Assembly (NCBI GenBank): GCA_039583695.1
Contig: JAVKSL010000003.1
Location: 1 to 64,000, forward strand
Direction of reading: 5' to 3'
Origin: JAVKSL01 sp039583695
GTDB taxonomy: Bacteria > Actinomycetota > Acidimicrobiia > Acidimicrobiales > JAJPHD01
DNA length: 64,000 bases
The position numbers and the translations under genes are program-made. Of this stretch, positions 18,610 through 26,877 are shown in pieces (within the stretch, counting starts at the first letter, position 1; each line of letters opens with the position of its first letter). Under the pieces are notes generated by a model. The model did not search any database, was not told where the DNA came from, and saw only the letters and a program-made list of their open reading frames with translations.

Positions 18610-19712
18610 ACCACCTCCGCGAACGTGTCGGGGTCGGCCGGGTCGTAGATCTCGTTGGCCCAGAAGATGGTGGAAAGCGGTTCGCCACCGGTGTTGGTCA
18701 GGTTGTGGGTATGAAGAGTGGGCATGTCCACCGCCACCGGCTGGTTGCCGGTGACGTCGAAGCTGGCCACCGGTCCCCCCCAGACTGGGCGGATCGCGAT
18801 GCGGGCCTGGCCGGACACCACCAGGAATCGCTCCACCTTGCGCAGGTGGAAGTGGTTGCCCCGGGTTACGCCTACCCCAGTGGTGGAGTAGGACGACTGG
18901 GAGGCGCCGCCGAGCGCCTGGCTGGTCTCGACGAAGGTGCCCCGGGCGTCGGTGTGGGAAAGGAGGGGGAGGGGAAACGCCCACGGGTGGAGGAAGGATC
19001 GGTAGGTGTTGAACAGCCGCAGGGTGAAGGGGTCGCCGAGGTGGGGGAAGCGACCGCCACGGTAGGCGCTCGCCAGGCCCTCCAGCCTGCCCAGGACGGC
19101 TGACACCGTGGTCGGGGTGCCCGCAGGTCGCAGCGTGCCGGCCCGCGCCCCCGTTGCCAGGTGCTCCACGACGAGCGCGGCGGCGTCTTGGGCGTGGAGC
19201 AGCTCCAGGTCACGGTCCACGTCGATCCTCGGGGTCTGTCCGCGGGCCAGCTGGTGGCAGAAGGTGGCCACGAAGGAGTTGTACTCCGGCCGCCCGCTCT
19301 CGCCGTAGAGGTTGGGCAGGACCAGGTCCACGTAGGGCGCACCCGCCCGGCCCGCCCATTGCGAGAGGATGTCCGAGGCCCGGGCCTTCCCCCGCCCGTA
19401 GGGGCTAGCGGTGCCGGCCTGCACGGAGTTTGCGAACACCAGCCGCTGAGTCCCGCCGACCTTGGCCAGCATCGCGGCCAGCCGCTCGGACGTCTCCACG
19501 TTGCCGGACTCCACCACCTCGGGCGCCCCTCGGTTCACCCCTGCCAGGTGCACCACGGCGTCGGTGCCCGCAAGGGCGTCCAGCAGGGAGCTGTCGTCGG
19601 CGAACACCGCACGTGGGATGCACACGATCTCGTCGCCGGGGCGCAGCGCCCGCAGGCGCACGCGGAGGTGGCGCCCGAGGAACCCGGCCGATCCCGTGAC
19701 GGCGATCCTCAC
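18606..19712 (-). CDS. fnlB: Bifunctional C3-epimerase/C4-reductase of UDP-L-FucNAc synthesis (FnlB/WbjC/CapF)
   Basis: Second pathway enzyme: an N-terminal SDR domain (VRIAVTGSAGFLGRHL, NADPH-dependent C4 reduction) and a C-terminal cupin domain (C3 epimerisation) with the metal/substrate motif GVTRGNHFHLRKVERFLVV near residue 285. The 368-residue length matches CapF. GTG start at 19712 overlaps the fnlA stop (GTGA); the stop overlaps the next GTG in the same way. The middle segment PNLYGESGRPEYNSFVATF is the conserved WbjC signature region. The longer open frame to 20417 is excluded because it covers fnlA out of frame. Confidence 0.92.
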   Translation of the reverse strand: MRIAVTGSAGFLGRHLRVRLRALRPGDEIVCIPRAVFADDSSLLDALAGTDAVVHLAGVNRGAPEVVESGNVETSERLAAMLAKVGGTQRLVFANSVQAGTASPYGRGKARASDILSQWAGRAGAPYVDLVLPNLYGESGRPEYNSFVATFCHQLARGQTPRIDVDRDLELLHAQDAAALVVEHLATGARAGTLRPAGTPTTVSAVLGRLEGLASAYRGGRFPHLGDPFTLRLFNTYRSFLHPWAFPLPLLSHTDARGTFVETSQALGGASQSSYSTTGVGVTRGNHFHLRKVERFLVVSGQARIAIRPVWGGPVASFDVTGNQPVAVDMPTLHTHNLTNTGGEPLSTIFWANEIYDPADPDTFAEVV

Positions 19713-20785
19713 TGCGAGACGCCTTCGAGGGTCGGATCGGCATCGACCGCCAGGACCGGACGGCCCGCGCGGGCCAGCTCCCCGCGGATCTCGGGGAGGC
19801 TGAGCAGCAGGGCCTCGACCTCTGCAACGTCGAGCTGGCGAGTGGAGGCGGAGTCGTAGTCGCGGCTCACTGCCACCTGCGGGTCCCCCTCCTCGAAGTA
19901 GGGCGCGTAGTCGAGCCCTCGGGCGTCCAGGGCGACGCGGAAGTAGTCCGGGCCGTCGGTGCTGCGGCTCAGCTCCTCGCCGGTGGCCAGGGTCTCGTGG
20001 AGCTTCTCGCCGTGGCGTACGCCGATCGTGCGGATCACAGGGGTCACGCCGAACAGGTTGCCGAGCGCCGTGACCAGCCGCCCGATGGTCGTCGCCGGCG
20101 CCTTGCGGATGAACAGCTCCCCGGGCTCGCCGCTGGTGAAGGCGTGCTCGACCAGGTCCACGGACTGGGCGAGGGTCATCATGAACCGCGTCATCGACGC
20201 CTCCGTGACGGTCACCGTCGCCGACGAGGTGAGCTGGCGGACGAACAGCGGGATGACGGACCCGCGTGAGTACATCACGTTGCCGTAGCGGACCAGGCAC
20301 ACCGTCGTCCCTGACTCCGGGTGGCTGCGGGCGAAGGCCTGGGCGGTCTTTTCCATCAGCGCCTTGCTCATGCCCATGGCGTTGACGGGGTAGACCGCCT
20401 TGTCGGTGCTCAGGCACACCACGCTACGCGCCCCGGCTCGGTGCGCAGCCTCGATCACGTTGCTGCTGCCGAGCACGTTGGTCTGGACGGCCTGGAGTGG
20501 GAAGAACTCGCAAGAGGGGACCTGCTTGAGGGCCGCCGCGTGGAATACATAATCCACCCCGGCCATGGCCTGCTCGACGCTGGCCGGGTCGCGCACGTCA
20601 CCTAGGTAGAAGCGCAGGCGCGGGTCCGCCACGTCGTGGCGCATCTGGTCCTGCTTGGCCTCGTCCCGGCTGAGGACACGGATCTCCACGCACGCACCGG
20701 TGAGCAGCTTGCGGGCCATGGTCGAGCCGAAGGATCCTGTCCCTCCAGTTATGAGCACGGTCGCTCCAGCCAGATCGGCCGACAC
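19709..20785 (-). CDS. fnlA: UDP-GlcNAc 4,6-dehydratase/5-epimerase (FnlA/WbjB/CapE)
   Basis: First committed enzyme of UDP-L-FucNAc synthesis. Rossmann motif TVLITGGTGSFGSTMARKLL, then HAAALKQVPSCEFFP and the CapE-type active-site segment DKAVYPVNAMGMSKALME, where Met and Lys take the catalytic positions. The start is uncertain: GTG 20785 gives a family-like N-terminus (VSADLAGATVLITGG); GTG 20821 or ATG 20851 would add 12 or 22 residues and overlap the wbuB-like gene. About 358 residues from 20785. A GAGGAG sits 21 nt upstream of 20785, rather far for a ribosome site. Confidence 0.9.
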   Translation of the reverse strand: MSADLAGATVLITGGTGSFGSTMARKLLTGACVEIRVLSRDEAKQDQMRHDVADPRLRFYLGDVRDPASVEQAMAGVDYVFHAAALKQVPSCEFFPLQAVQTNVLGSSNVIEAAHRAGARSVVCLSTDKAVYPVNAMGMSKALMEKTAQAFARSHPESGTTVCLVRYGNVMYSRGSVIPLFVRQLTSSATVTVTEASMTRFMMTLAQSVDLVEHAFTSGEPGELFIRKAPATTIGRLVTALGNLFGVTPVIRTIGVRHGEKLHETLATGEELSRSTDGPDYFRVALDARGLDYAPYFEEGDPQVAVSRDYDSASTRQLDVAEVEALLLSLPEIRGELARAGRPVLAVDADPTLEGVSQ

Positions 20786-20810
20786 CGCCGTTTTCTCGTG
20801 ACGGCACTCC

Positions 20811-22067
20811 TCAGGCGGCACGTGCGCCCCGCTCTGCTGCCATCTGCGCAAGGATCCCCTCGACGGCGTCTACCCCCCGGTCCAATGCAAAGTGCTCCTC
20901 ATAGTGGGCTCTGGCCATCCGACCCCGTTCGTCCAGCTGCGTCCGGCTCTCCGATTGAGCCCTGCGGATGGCATCTTCGAGGTCCTCAACCCCCGCGGGC
21001 CTGGCTGTCCAGCCAGCCCCGGATTCGGACACGATGCTGGCAACGTCGCCCACTGCGCAGGCCAGGACAGGACGACCCGAGGCCAGGATGGCCGGCACCT
21101 TGCTCGGCATGGTCATCGCCGACAGCGAATCGTCGCTGAGGCTCACCAGGATTGCGCTCGCCACCGAGACAAGGCGGCCCATGTCCGCGCCTGGCCACCG
21201 CCCAAGGAAGGTCACATTAGTCAAGCCAAGTGTCTCGGCTCGCTGCCTGAGCTCGTCCTCGGCTGTGCCTGATCCGGCGATGAGACAGCGAAAACCTGGC
21301 AGGTTCATAACCCGGGAGCAGGCATCCAGCAGCACGTCGAGCCCTTGGGCGTGGCCCAGGTTCCCGGCGTAGAGGAGGGTGAAGCCGTCGCTCACGCCGA
21401 GGTCGTTGGCGAGCGCCATGTCCGGGATCCTCGGGTAGTAAACGGACTCGTCAGCCCACACCGGGATGTAGTGAAGCTTGTCGCGCGGGACGCCACGCTC
21501 GACCAGGACATCGACGATGCCTGGTGAGATACAGGCGATCGCGGTAGCCTTCCGGTAGGTGCTCTGGCACCAGCGCCCCAGGGCCGTCTCGAGGAGCCGG
21601 TAGGAGTGCTCGCGGGCCATACCGCTGAATGCGATGCTGTCGGGCCATAGGTCCATCACGTGCAGCAGGTGCGGCACGCGCCAGAGTGCGCTCGCAAGAG
21701 CGCTCGGCAGTCCCACCGTGGCCGGTGAGTTGTACACCCAGAAGGCGTCGACACCCCGCAGCGCACCGAGCCCGCTGACGGTTGCACTGGCGGCAAACGA
21801 CCCATAGTTGAGAAAGCGTCGCCACTCGGAGCGATCGTGGCTGGGGTACAGGGCTACCCGACGGATCCGCTCGCCTGCCTCGCCAACCTCGTTTGTCACC
21901 GGTCGCATCTTGTAGCCGGGATAGAGCTGTCCGGTGGGGTAGTTGGGAAGGCCGGTGAGCACCGTCACGTCATGAGATCGGGCAGCCAGAGCGCGAGCCA
22001 GGACTGTGGGCACTGCCGCGGCACCGGGCTCCGGGGCATACCACTGCGAGAGCAAACCGATCTTCAA
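20811..22067 (-). CDS. wbuB: WbuB-like L-FucNAc glycosyltransferase
   Basis: A 418-residue GT4 transferase starting with TTG 22067, overlapping the SDR stop (TTGA); the result, LKIGLLSQWYAPEPGA, is the normal WbuB N-terminus. Further family marks are LTGLPNYPTGQLYPGY, MDLWPDSIAFSG and a donor-domain TLLYAGNLGHAQGLDVLLDA. WbuB is the transferase regularly linked to fnlABC and thought to transfer FucNAc, which fits this position directly before fnlA. It may act on undecaprenyl-PP-sugar as the second step of repeat-unit assembly. Confidence 0.82.
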   Translation of the reverse strand: MKIGLLSQWYAPEPGAAAVPTVLARALAARSHDVTVLTGLPNYPTGQLYPGYKMRPVTNEVGEAGERIRRVALYPSHDRSEWRRFLNYGSFAASATVSGLGALRGVDAFWVYNSPATVGLPSALASALWRVPHLLHVMDLWPDSIAFSGMAREHSYRLLETALGRWCQSTYRKATAIACISPGIVDVLVERGVPRDKLHYIPVWADESVYYPRIPDMALANDLGVSDGFTLLYAGNLGHAQGLDVLLDACSRVMNLPGFRCLIAGSGTAEDELRQRAETLGLTNVTFLGRWPGADMGRLVSVASAILVSLSDDSLSAMTMPSKVPAILASGRPVLACAVGDVASIVSESGAGWTARPAGVEDLEDAIRRAQSESRTQLDERGRMARAHYEEHFALDRGVDAVEGILAQMAAERGARAA

Positions 22068-23014
22068 GACGGGATACCCCCTGCCACCTTGGCCGCTAAG
22101 CGCTCCCAGGAATCTTTGGCAGCCGGCGGCACGAAACCCTGATGGCTTAGCCAACCGGCTACCTGCGCCTGGCCGCACCACAGCAGCTCCAGGCGCCGAC
22201 GGTAAGCGTAGAAGGGCTCCCGCGTGCCCAACCGGCGAGCTGGGCAGAGCACGGTCCTGGCCAGCAGGGTTGGCACCTGCCTGGGCTCATGACCACCGAG
22301 AAGCCGAAGGAAGCTACGTGTGGTCCAGCCCTCCCAAGGTTGGAGAACGACCGGAGGGGGTTGGCGCGTCAAATTGCAGAGATAGGCCACCGCCGCCGCG
22401 ACGTTCTCCACCAGGACCTGGGGCGTCGGGGCATCGCCGGGGGCCATCACTGTAGCCAGGGGGGATCGCGCCAAACGGGCCAGGCTCCGGGTCAGTGATC
22501 GCTGCGGGCCGTGGACTGAGGTAGGCCGCAGGATGACGGCACTGCTGGCAGGTCGTGTCACCATCGCGGCAGCGATGCCCTGTTCACCGAGGGCCTTGAC
22601 TCTCGCGTAGGCCGAACCGAGCTCGAACGTCGGCATCTCGTCCAACGGGGCCCGAGTGCCCTGGACCGCCGCTGAGCTGACATGGACAAATCGTCGGACG
22701 CTGGCCTTGGTGCAGGCCTGTGCCACCAAGGCGGGCATGACGGCGTTAGCTCCTGTCAGCCTGGCGCGGTCCATTCCCGTCGGCGTGGGGAGACCAGCGG
22801 CGTTCACGACGGCGTCGGCTCCATGCACAGCACTGACAAGGTTGGCTAGCACGCCGGCGTGTGCGGCCGCTGCCAGGAGGACCTCAGCGACATCTTTGCA
22901 GTCGGTTCGAATCCGCGGAGCAACGAGAGGGTGGACAGCCCATCCCTGTGCAGTGAGCTCGGTGCACACTGCTGCGCCGACGAAACCTCGAGCCCCGAGG
23001 ACGACTACGTCCAT
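22064..23014 (-). CDS. NAD-dependent epimerase/dehydratase (extended SDR)
   Basis: First gene of the minus-strand array. 316 residues with VVVLGARGFVGAAV as cofactor loop, a VHVSSAAVQGTRAPLDE segment and the YxxxK pair in SAYARVKALG. The C-terminal part after residue 240 is unusual (HEPRQVPTLLARTVLCPARR). Similar SDRs beside WbuB are UDP-4-keto-sugar reductases (for example in UDP-QuiNAc synthesis), so a C4 reductase giving a second deoxy-amino sugar is plausible but unproven. It has no obvious Shine-Dalgarno sequence. Confidence 0.72.
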   Translation of the reverse strand: MDVVVLGARGFVGAAVCTELTAQGWAVHPLVAPRIRTDCKDVAEVLLAAAAHAGVLANLVSAVHGADAVVNAAGLPTPTGMDRARLTGANAVMPALVAQACTKASVRRFVHVSSAAVQGTRAPLDEMPTFELGSAYARVKALGEQGIAAAMVTRPASSAVILRPTSVHGPQRSLTRSLARLARSPLATVMAPGDAPTPQVLVENVAAAVAYLCNLTRQPPPVVLQPWEGWTTRSFLRLLGGHEPRQVPTLLARTVLCPARRLGTREPFYAYRRRLELLWCGQAQVAGWLSHQGFVPPAAKDSWERLAAKVAGGIPS

Positions 23015-23352
23015 CGGTGACGCTGAGCCGGGCGGCTGCCGATGTCACCATGCAGCGCCAACACCGCCAAACTGGTCGTGATCCTGATAACGCAGGCGAG
23101 GAACGCGAACCGCCGCCGGCTCCACGCCACGCGCAACCCTGTGTATCCCACCAACCCGTTGCCCACCATTAACCCTTTACCCTTCTTTGACACCCCCCGT
23201 GGATATCCCCCAGCGCGCCACCCGTGAGAGGGCTCACGCTGCGCAACCGTAGCGTTACCTGTGGGGGCGCGCAAGTACAATCGCGCGGCATCTAGATCAC
23301 AACCCCCTGGGCGGCTCCGCAGCGGACCCGGTGCCCGACGACCGGGTCGGCG
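23015..23352. promoter_or_regulatory. Divergent intergenic region of the polysaccharide array
   Basis: About 340 nt between the divergent SDR gene and the decayed plus-strand cluster. It must carry the promoter of the 17.6 kb minus-strand array, but no convincing -35/-10 pair was identified on that strand. A TTGACA is present on the plus strand at 23187-23192 without a matching -10, and a TACAAT at 23276-23281 with a poor -35. A pyrimidine-rich tract (23150-23210) is notable. Confidence 0.4.
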
Positions 23353-23358
23353 TATCCT
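23353..23358 (+). promoter_or_regulatory. Candidate -10 element (TATCCT) just ahead of GTG 23364
   Basis: TATCCT followed by 5 nt and GTG. The same hexamer precedes the ROK gene (54587) and the MarR gene (59384) by 6 nt and is the -10 of the lipoprotein promoter at 54503-54508. This suggests a leaderless transcript for the now broken gene that follows. Confidence 0.45.
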
Positions 23359-23363
23359 GAGCC

Positions 23364-23620
23364 GTGGTGGACGATCTCGATGCCCTGGAGGCGGACCGGC
23401 TCATCAACCTGACCTCCGGGGGGCTGGTGACCCAGGTCATCTCCGTCGCCGCCGCCCTCGGAGTCGCGGACGCTCTCGTAGGCGCTCCCGGCACCAGCGC
23501 CGAGGTGGCGGAGCGCTGTGGCGCCGATCCCACCAGCGTCCGCCGGCTCCTGAGTGCCCTCGCCGCGCTGGGCATCGTCGAGGCACTCGACGCCGATCTG
23601 CGCGCGTCACCGAGCACCCC
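23364..23620 (+). pseudogene. N-terminal fragment of an O-methyltransferase
   Basis: From GTG 23364 the frame encodes about 85 residues of the helical dimerisation/winged-helix domain of acetylserotonin-O-methyltransferase-like enzymes (LINLTSGGLVTQVISVAAAL, then a winged-helix SVRRLLSALAALGIVEALD). Immediately afterwards homology ends and an unrelated oxidoreductase continues in another frame, so the SAM-binding domain is missing. A second broken copy lies at 26139-26798. Confidence 0.7.
23373..23474 (+). repeat. ~100 bp direct repeat, copy 1
   Basis: Nearly identical to 26196-26294: by eye about five substitutions and one 3-bp gap over ~100 bp. It encodes the first ~34 residues of the methyltransferase dimerisation domain. 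The two copies are 2.8 kb apart in the same orientation and mark either a recent partial duplication or gene conversion between related genes. Confidence 0.75.
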
Positions 23621-24164
23621 GCCCGGGGAGCGGGCCCACTGGTCGTCACCTATCGGGTCAGCGCCGGACGGCTCCCCGAGAGCCACTGGTATCACGACCG
23701 CCGCCAGGGGGGCTGGTTGGTGGGCGAGGTGTGCCACTTCATCGACACCTGCGGAGCCATCGTGGGCGCCGATCCCACCGAAGTCCATGCGATGGGCTCG
23801 GGCGGCCACGAGGCGGCGCTGGCCGACGGGATCATCGTGAGCCCGCGCTACCCAGGGGGCTCGCTCGCGGCTGTCACCTCCGCCAGCGCCGGCCACGCCC
23901 GCACGGAGAAGGAGGAGATCCAGGTGCTCGGCCGTGGGCACACCGCCTTGGTGAGCGACTTCCGCAAGGTGGTCCTGGACGGAAAGCCAACGGCTCTCGC
24001 ATCACAGGACAAGGGACATGTGGGAGAGGCGCGTGCCTTCGCCCGGGCCATCGCCACCCCCGACCTGACCCCGGCGAGCGGCGATCGCATCGTCGCGGGC
24101 CGTCCTGGATGCGGTCTCGTCCCTGTGCCGCCTGGGCGACGGCCCCGAAGACCCAATGGCCTGA
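23621..24164 (+). pseudogene. C-terminal remnant of a Gfo/Idh/MocA-type oxidoreductase
   Basis: Frame 2 from about 23621 encodes VTYRVSAGRLPESHWYHD, GEVCHFIDTCGAIVGADP and a long C-terminal sheet region, matching the last third of bi-domain (alcohol dehydrogenase plus Gfo/Idh/MocA) oxidoreductases common in polysaccharide loci. The N-terminal cofactor domain is absent. Near 24098 the frame shifts: the expected tail SRAVLDAVSSLCRLG continues in a different frame to TGA 24162-24164. It is therefore truncated and frameshifted. The following methyltransferase starts 3 nt later, as in the intact gene order. Confidence 0.7.
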
Positions 24165-24167
24165 GCG

Positions 24168-24734
24168 ATGCAGACCAGAGCCGCCAGCAACCTGAAAGAT
24201 GCCGTCCGGGGATTCTGGGAAGAGTCGTCCTGCGGAGAGATCTACGCCGAAGGCGGCTCGCTCCGCCGGCAGTTCGAGACCCACGCCGCCGCTCGCTACG
24301 CGCTCGAACCCTACATCCGGGCCTTCGCCGGCTTCGACGGGCGGGGCAGGGACGTGTTGGAGATCGGTGTGGGGATGGGGGCGGACCACGTCGAGTGGGC
24401 GAGGAGCGAATCGATCGTCGGCTACATGCTCTGGGCCCGCTACGGCCTTGGCACCGGGCATCCGCGCCGGAGCCTGGCCGACATCTACGCGCAGCATCTG
24501 GAGAGCCCGGGGACCAAGGGCTTCACCCTCGAGGAGGGCCGGGAGCTCGCGGCGGGGTTCTCGTCCGTGACGGTGTGGAGCGAGCTCGGCTTCGGCGACC
24601 TGTTGCAGGGCGAGGTCGGCGAGCGCCACCGTGGCCCTGTCCTGGAGATCGCGACCCGGGTCTGGCCCCGAGGCCTGATCAGGCGGGTCCTGCCGCATCA
24701 CGGGCTCATGCTGTTGATCAGGGCGGTCAAGTAG
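24168..24734 (+). pseudogene. SAM-dependent methyltransferase with in-frame internal deletion
   Basis: The 188-residue frame begins normally (FWEESSCGEIYAEGGSL, SAM motif I DVLEIGVGMGADHVEWARS) and ends normally (SIVGYMLWARYGLG to the C-terminus). The two halves are fused directly at residues 80-83 (about 24405-24416), where relatives have roughly 80-90 residues with SAM motifs II-III. The reading frame is kept, so a protein could still be made, but it lacks most of the catalytic core and is probably inactive. It sits between an oxidoreductase remnant and wecB. Confidence 0.7.
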
Positions 24735-24760
24735 GGCTTCTCGGACCAGGTAGCGTCGCG

Positions 24761-25864
24761 GTGGTCCGGGTCCTATGCGTGGCGGGGGCGCGGCCCAACT
24801 TCATGAAGGTCAAGCCGGTCATGGACGCCCTGGAGCGCCTGGGGGCCGAGGTGGTCCTGGTCCACACCGGCCAGCACTACGACGCCGCGATGAGCGAGGT
24901 GTTCCTTGCCGAGCTCGGCATCCGAGCTCCGGACCACCTCCTCGGCGTCGGGTCGGGTACCCAGGCGGAACAGACCGCCAAGGTGATGGTCGCCCTCGAG
25001 CCCCTGGTGGCCAGGTGTGGCGCTGACGTCGTGGTGGTGGTGGGCGACGTGAACTCGACGGTGGCGGCGGCCCTGGTCGCAGCCAAGGCTGGCTGCCTGG
25101 TGGCCCATGTCGAGGCGGGACTGCGCAGCCGTGAGTGGTCGATGCCCGAGGAGGTGAACCGCGTCGTCACGGACCGCCTGAGTGACTACCTGTTCGCCCC
25201 GTCACCCGACGCGCTCGACAATCTCAGAGCCGAGGGCTATCGGGAGGACCAGGTCCACCTTGTTGGAAACGTGATGGTCGACACCTTGCTGGCCACCCTC
25301 GACCGGGCGAGGGCCCGGCCCATCTTGGGTGAGCTGGGACTCGAGCCGAAGGGATATGGCCTGGTCACCCTGCACCGCCCCGCCAACGTGGACGATCCGG
25401 TGGTGCTGGCCAACATCCTCGGCACCCTGGGCGAGGTAGCCCGGGAGGTTCCCCTCGTTTTCCCGGTCCACCCCCGTACCGCGGAGCGGCTGGGTGATGT
25501 CCAGGTGCCAGATGGGCTTCGGCTCATCGATCCGGCCGGCTACCTCGACTTCCTCGCCTTGGAGGACGCCGCTCGGCTGGTGTTGACCGACTCGGGAGGC
25601 GTCCAGGAGGAGACCACCGTGCTGGGCGTGCCATGCCTCACCCTGAGGGAGAGCACCGAGCGGCCGATCACGGTCACCGAGGGTACCAATCGGGTGGTGG
25701 GCCGCGACCCGTCCCGCATCCTTGCTGGAGCGAGGGACATCCTGGCAAAGGGGGTGGTCCCACGCTGTCCGGCTCTATGGGACGGTCGAGCCGGAGAGCG
25801 AATCGCGCGGGTGATCGTCGACGGCGGTCCGCCGCTGAGCCACAGGCGACCTACCTATCGCTGA
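24761..25864 (+). CDS. wecB: UDP-N-acetylglucosamine 2-epimerase (non-hydrolysing)
   Basis: Interconverts UDP-GlcNAc and UDP-ManNAc in the cytoplasm. The frame is open far upstream, but GTG 24761, preceded by GGACCAGG, gives VVRVLCVAGARPNFMKVKP, the standard N-terminus, and 367 residues, the usual length. Motifs: VHTGQHYDAAMSEVFL, VVGDVNSTVAAAL, HVEAGLRSREWSMPEEVNR, TLHRPANVD and LTDSGGVQEETTVLGVP. It appears intact although the genes before it are broken. Product could be used directly in the glycan as ManNAc or oxidised to ManNAcA; no UDP-ManNAc dehydrogenase is evident in the window. Confidence 0.93.
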   Translation: MVRVLCVAGARPNFMKVKPVMDALERLGAEVVLVHTGQHYDAAMSEVFLAELGIRAPDHLLGVGSGTQAEQTAKVMVALEPLVARCGADVVVVVGDVNSTVAAALVAAKAGCLVAHVEAGLRSREWSMPEEVNRVVTDRLSDYLFAPSPDALDNLRAEGYREDQVHLVGNVMVDTLLATLDRARARPILGELGLEPKGYGLVTLHRPANVDDPVVLANILGTLGEVAREVPLVFPVHPRTAERLGDVQVPDGLRLIDPAGYLDFLALEDAARLVLTDSGGVQEETTVLGVPCLTLRESTERPITVTEGTNRVVGRDPSRILAGARDILAKGVVPRCPALWDGRAGERIARVIVDGGPPLSHRRPTYR

Positions 25865-26138
25865 GCGGAACGCAGGAGTCGAGTAGGGGCGCTCGTCGTG
25901 ATCCTCAACAGCCACTGCGTCCCACTGGCAGGGACGTCGCTTATCAGCGAAAATGGGGGCGGGCCTACCCGCCGACGCCGATGCTTCTTGGCCTCTGAGG
26001 CCGTTCAACAGCCTGGCGCCGGGTCCCCCGTTGAGGGTCGCACATTGTCGCTACGAGCACGCCGGTCAGTTTTCGGTTCACCCACCGGACCCCGGGTAGG
26101 CCCGCACACACAACCTACCCCATGCGAGGAGGACAACT

Positions 26139-26798
26139 ATGCAAGTACCGACCGAGGTCAGTGTCGATGAAAGCCAACAGATCGTGGAGCGCGTCGATCT
26201 CGATGCTTTGGAGGCGGCCCGGCTCATCAACCTGACCTCCGGGGCGCTGGTGACCCAGGTCATCTCCGCCGCCGCCCTCGGAGTCGCGGGCGCTGGCCCA
26301 GACGGCGCTGGCCTGGTTCGACGACGACGGGCTACTCGGGATCGTGGACTGGGCCGAGTGAGCCGGGTGGTCGACGTCGGAGGGGGACTGGGGGCGATGC
26401 TGGCCATCTTGCTGCGTCGACATCGGCATCTGCTCGGCCTCCTCTACGATCAGGCCAACGCGCTGCAAGGCGCTGCGGCGTTCCTAGAGGCGGCCGGGGT
26501 GGCCCACCGGGTCGAGGTGAGGACCGGCAACTTTTTCGAATCGGTGCCGGCGGGCGCGGACCTGTAGCTGTTGGCTCGGGTGGTCTTCAACTGGGGCGAC
26601 GACGAGGCTTCGATGATCTTGAGGGCGGTCCCGTCGGCCATGGCCGACGACGCACGCGTGTTGGTGATCGATCACGTGTTGGGCGACGGGGACGCCTCGG
26701 ACCCGGTCCGGCTGAACGATTTGAGCCTCATGGCCATGGGCGGATCCTCGAAGGCGGGCGAGCCCTCGGCGGCCCGCGCGCCTTGGACCTGCGTTTAG
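26139..26798 (+). pseudogene. Broken O-methyltransferase (second copy)
   Basis: A strong ribosome site (GAGGAGGA) precedes ATG 26139. The frame encodes the dimerisation domain start (LINLTSGALVTQVISAAAL), then loses much of the winged helix, continues with the SAM motif RVVDVGGGLGAMLAILL, and meets TAG at 26565-26567. The frame after that stop still reads as methyltransferase (LLARVVFNWGDDEASMILR, DARVLVIDHVLGDG) until 26798, so the TAG replaces what is usually Tyr/Phe in the YLLARV-type strand. At least one internal deletion and one nonsense mutation are visible. Confidence 0.75.
26196..26294 (+). repeat. ~100 bp direct repeat, copy 2
   Basis: Partner of 23373-23474; see that entry. The similarity stops about where this copy loses its winged-helix segment. 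Confidence 0.75.
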
Positions 26799-26851
26799 TG
26801 CGAGCCAGGGAGTCCTGGCCCGTTTCCGTCGCAGAACTGCAGCCCGTTGGC

Positions 26852-26868
26852 CATACCAATGTGGTATG
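26852..26868 (+). promoter_or_regulatory. Inverted repeat operator of the toxin-antitoxin operon
   Basis: CATACCA-ATG-TGGTATG: perfect 7-bp arms around a 3-bp centre, ending 9 bp before the antitoxin ATG. It overlaps a -10-like TATGCT (26865-26870) from which transcription would begin at about the ATG 26878. Ribbon-helix-helix antitoxins normally bind such palindromes and repress their own promoter. Confidence 0.65.
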
Positions 26869-26877
26869 CTTTGGCTA

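Noticed and set aside
19713..20417. N-terminal extension of fnlB
   Set aside because: It is the shadow of fnlA; FnlB proteins start at the Rossmann motif encoded from 19712.
23261..25864. An 867-codon plus-strand open frame read as one gene
   Set aside because: It joins an oxidoreductase remnant, an out-of-frame stretch over the truncated methyltransferase, and wecB. Only 24761-25864 is a normal gene in this frame.
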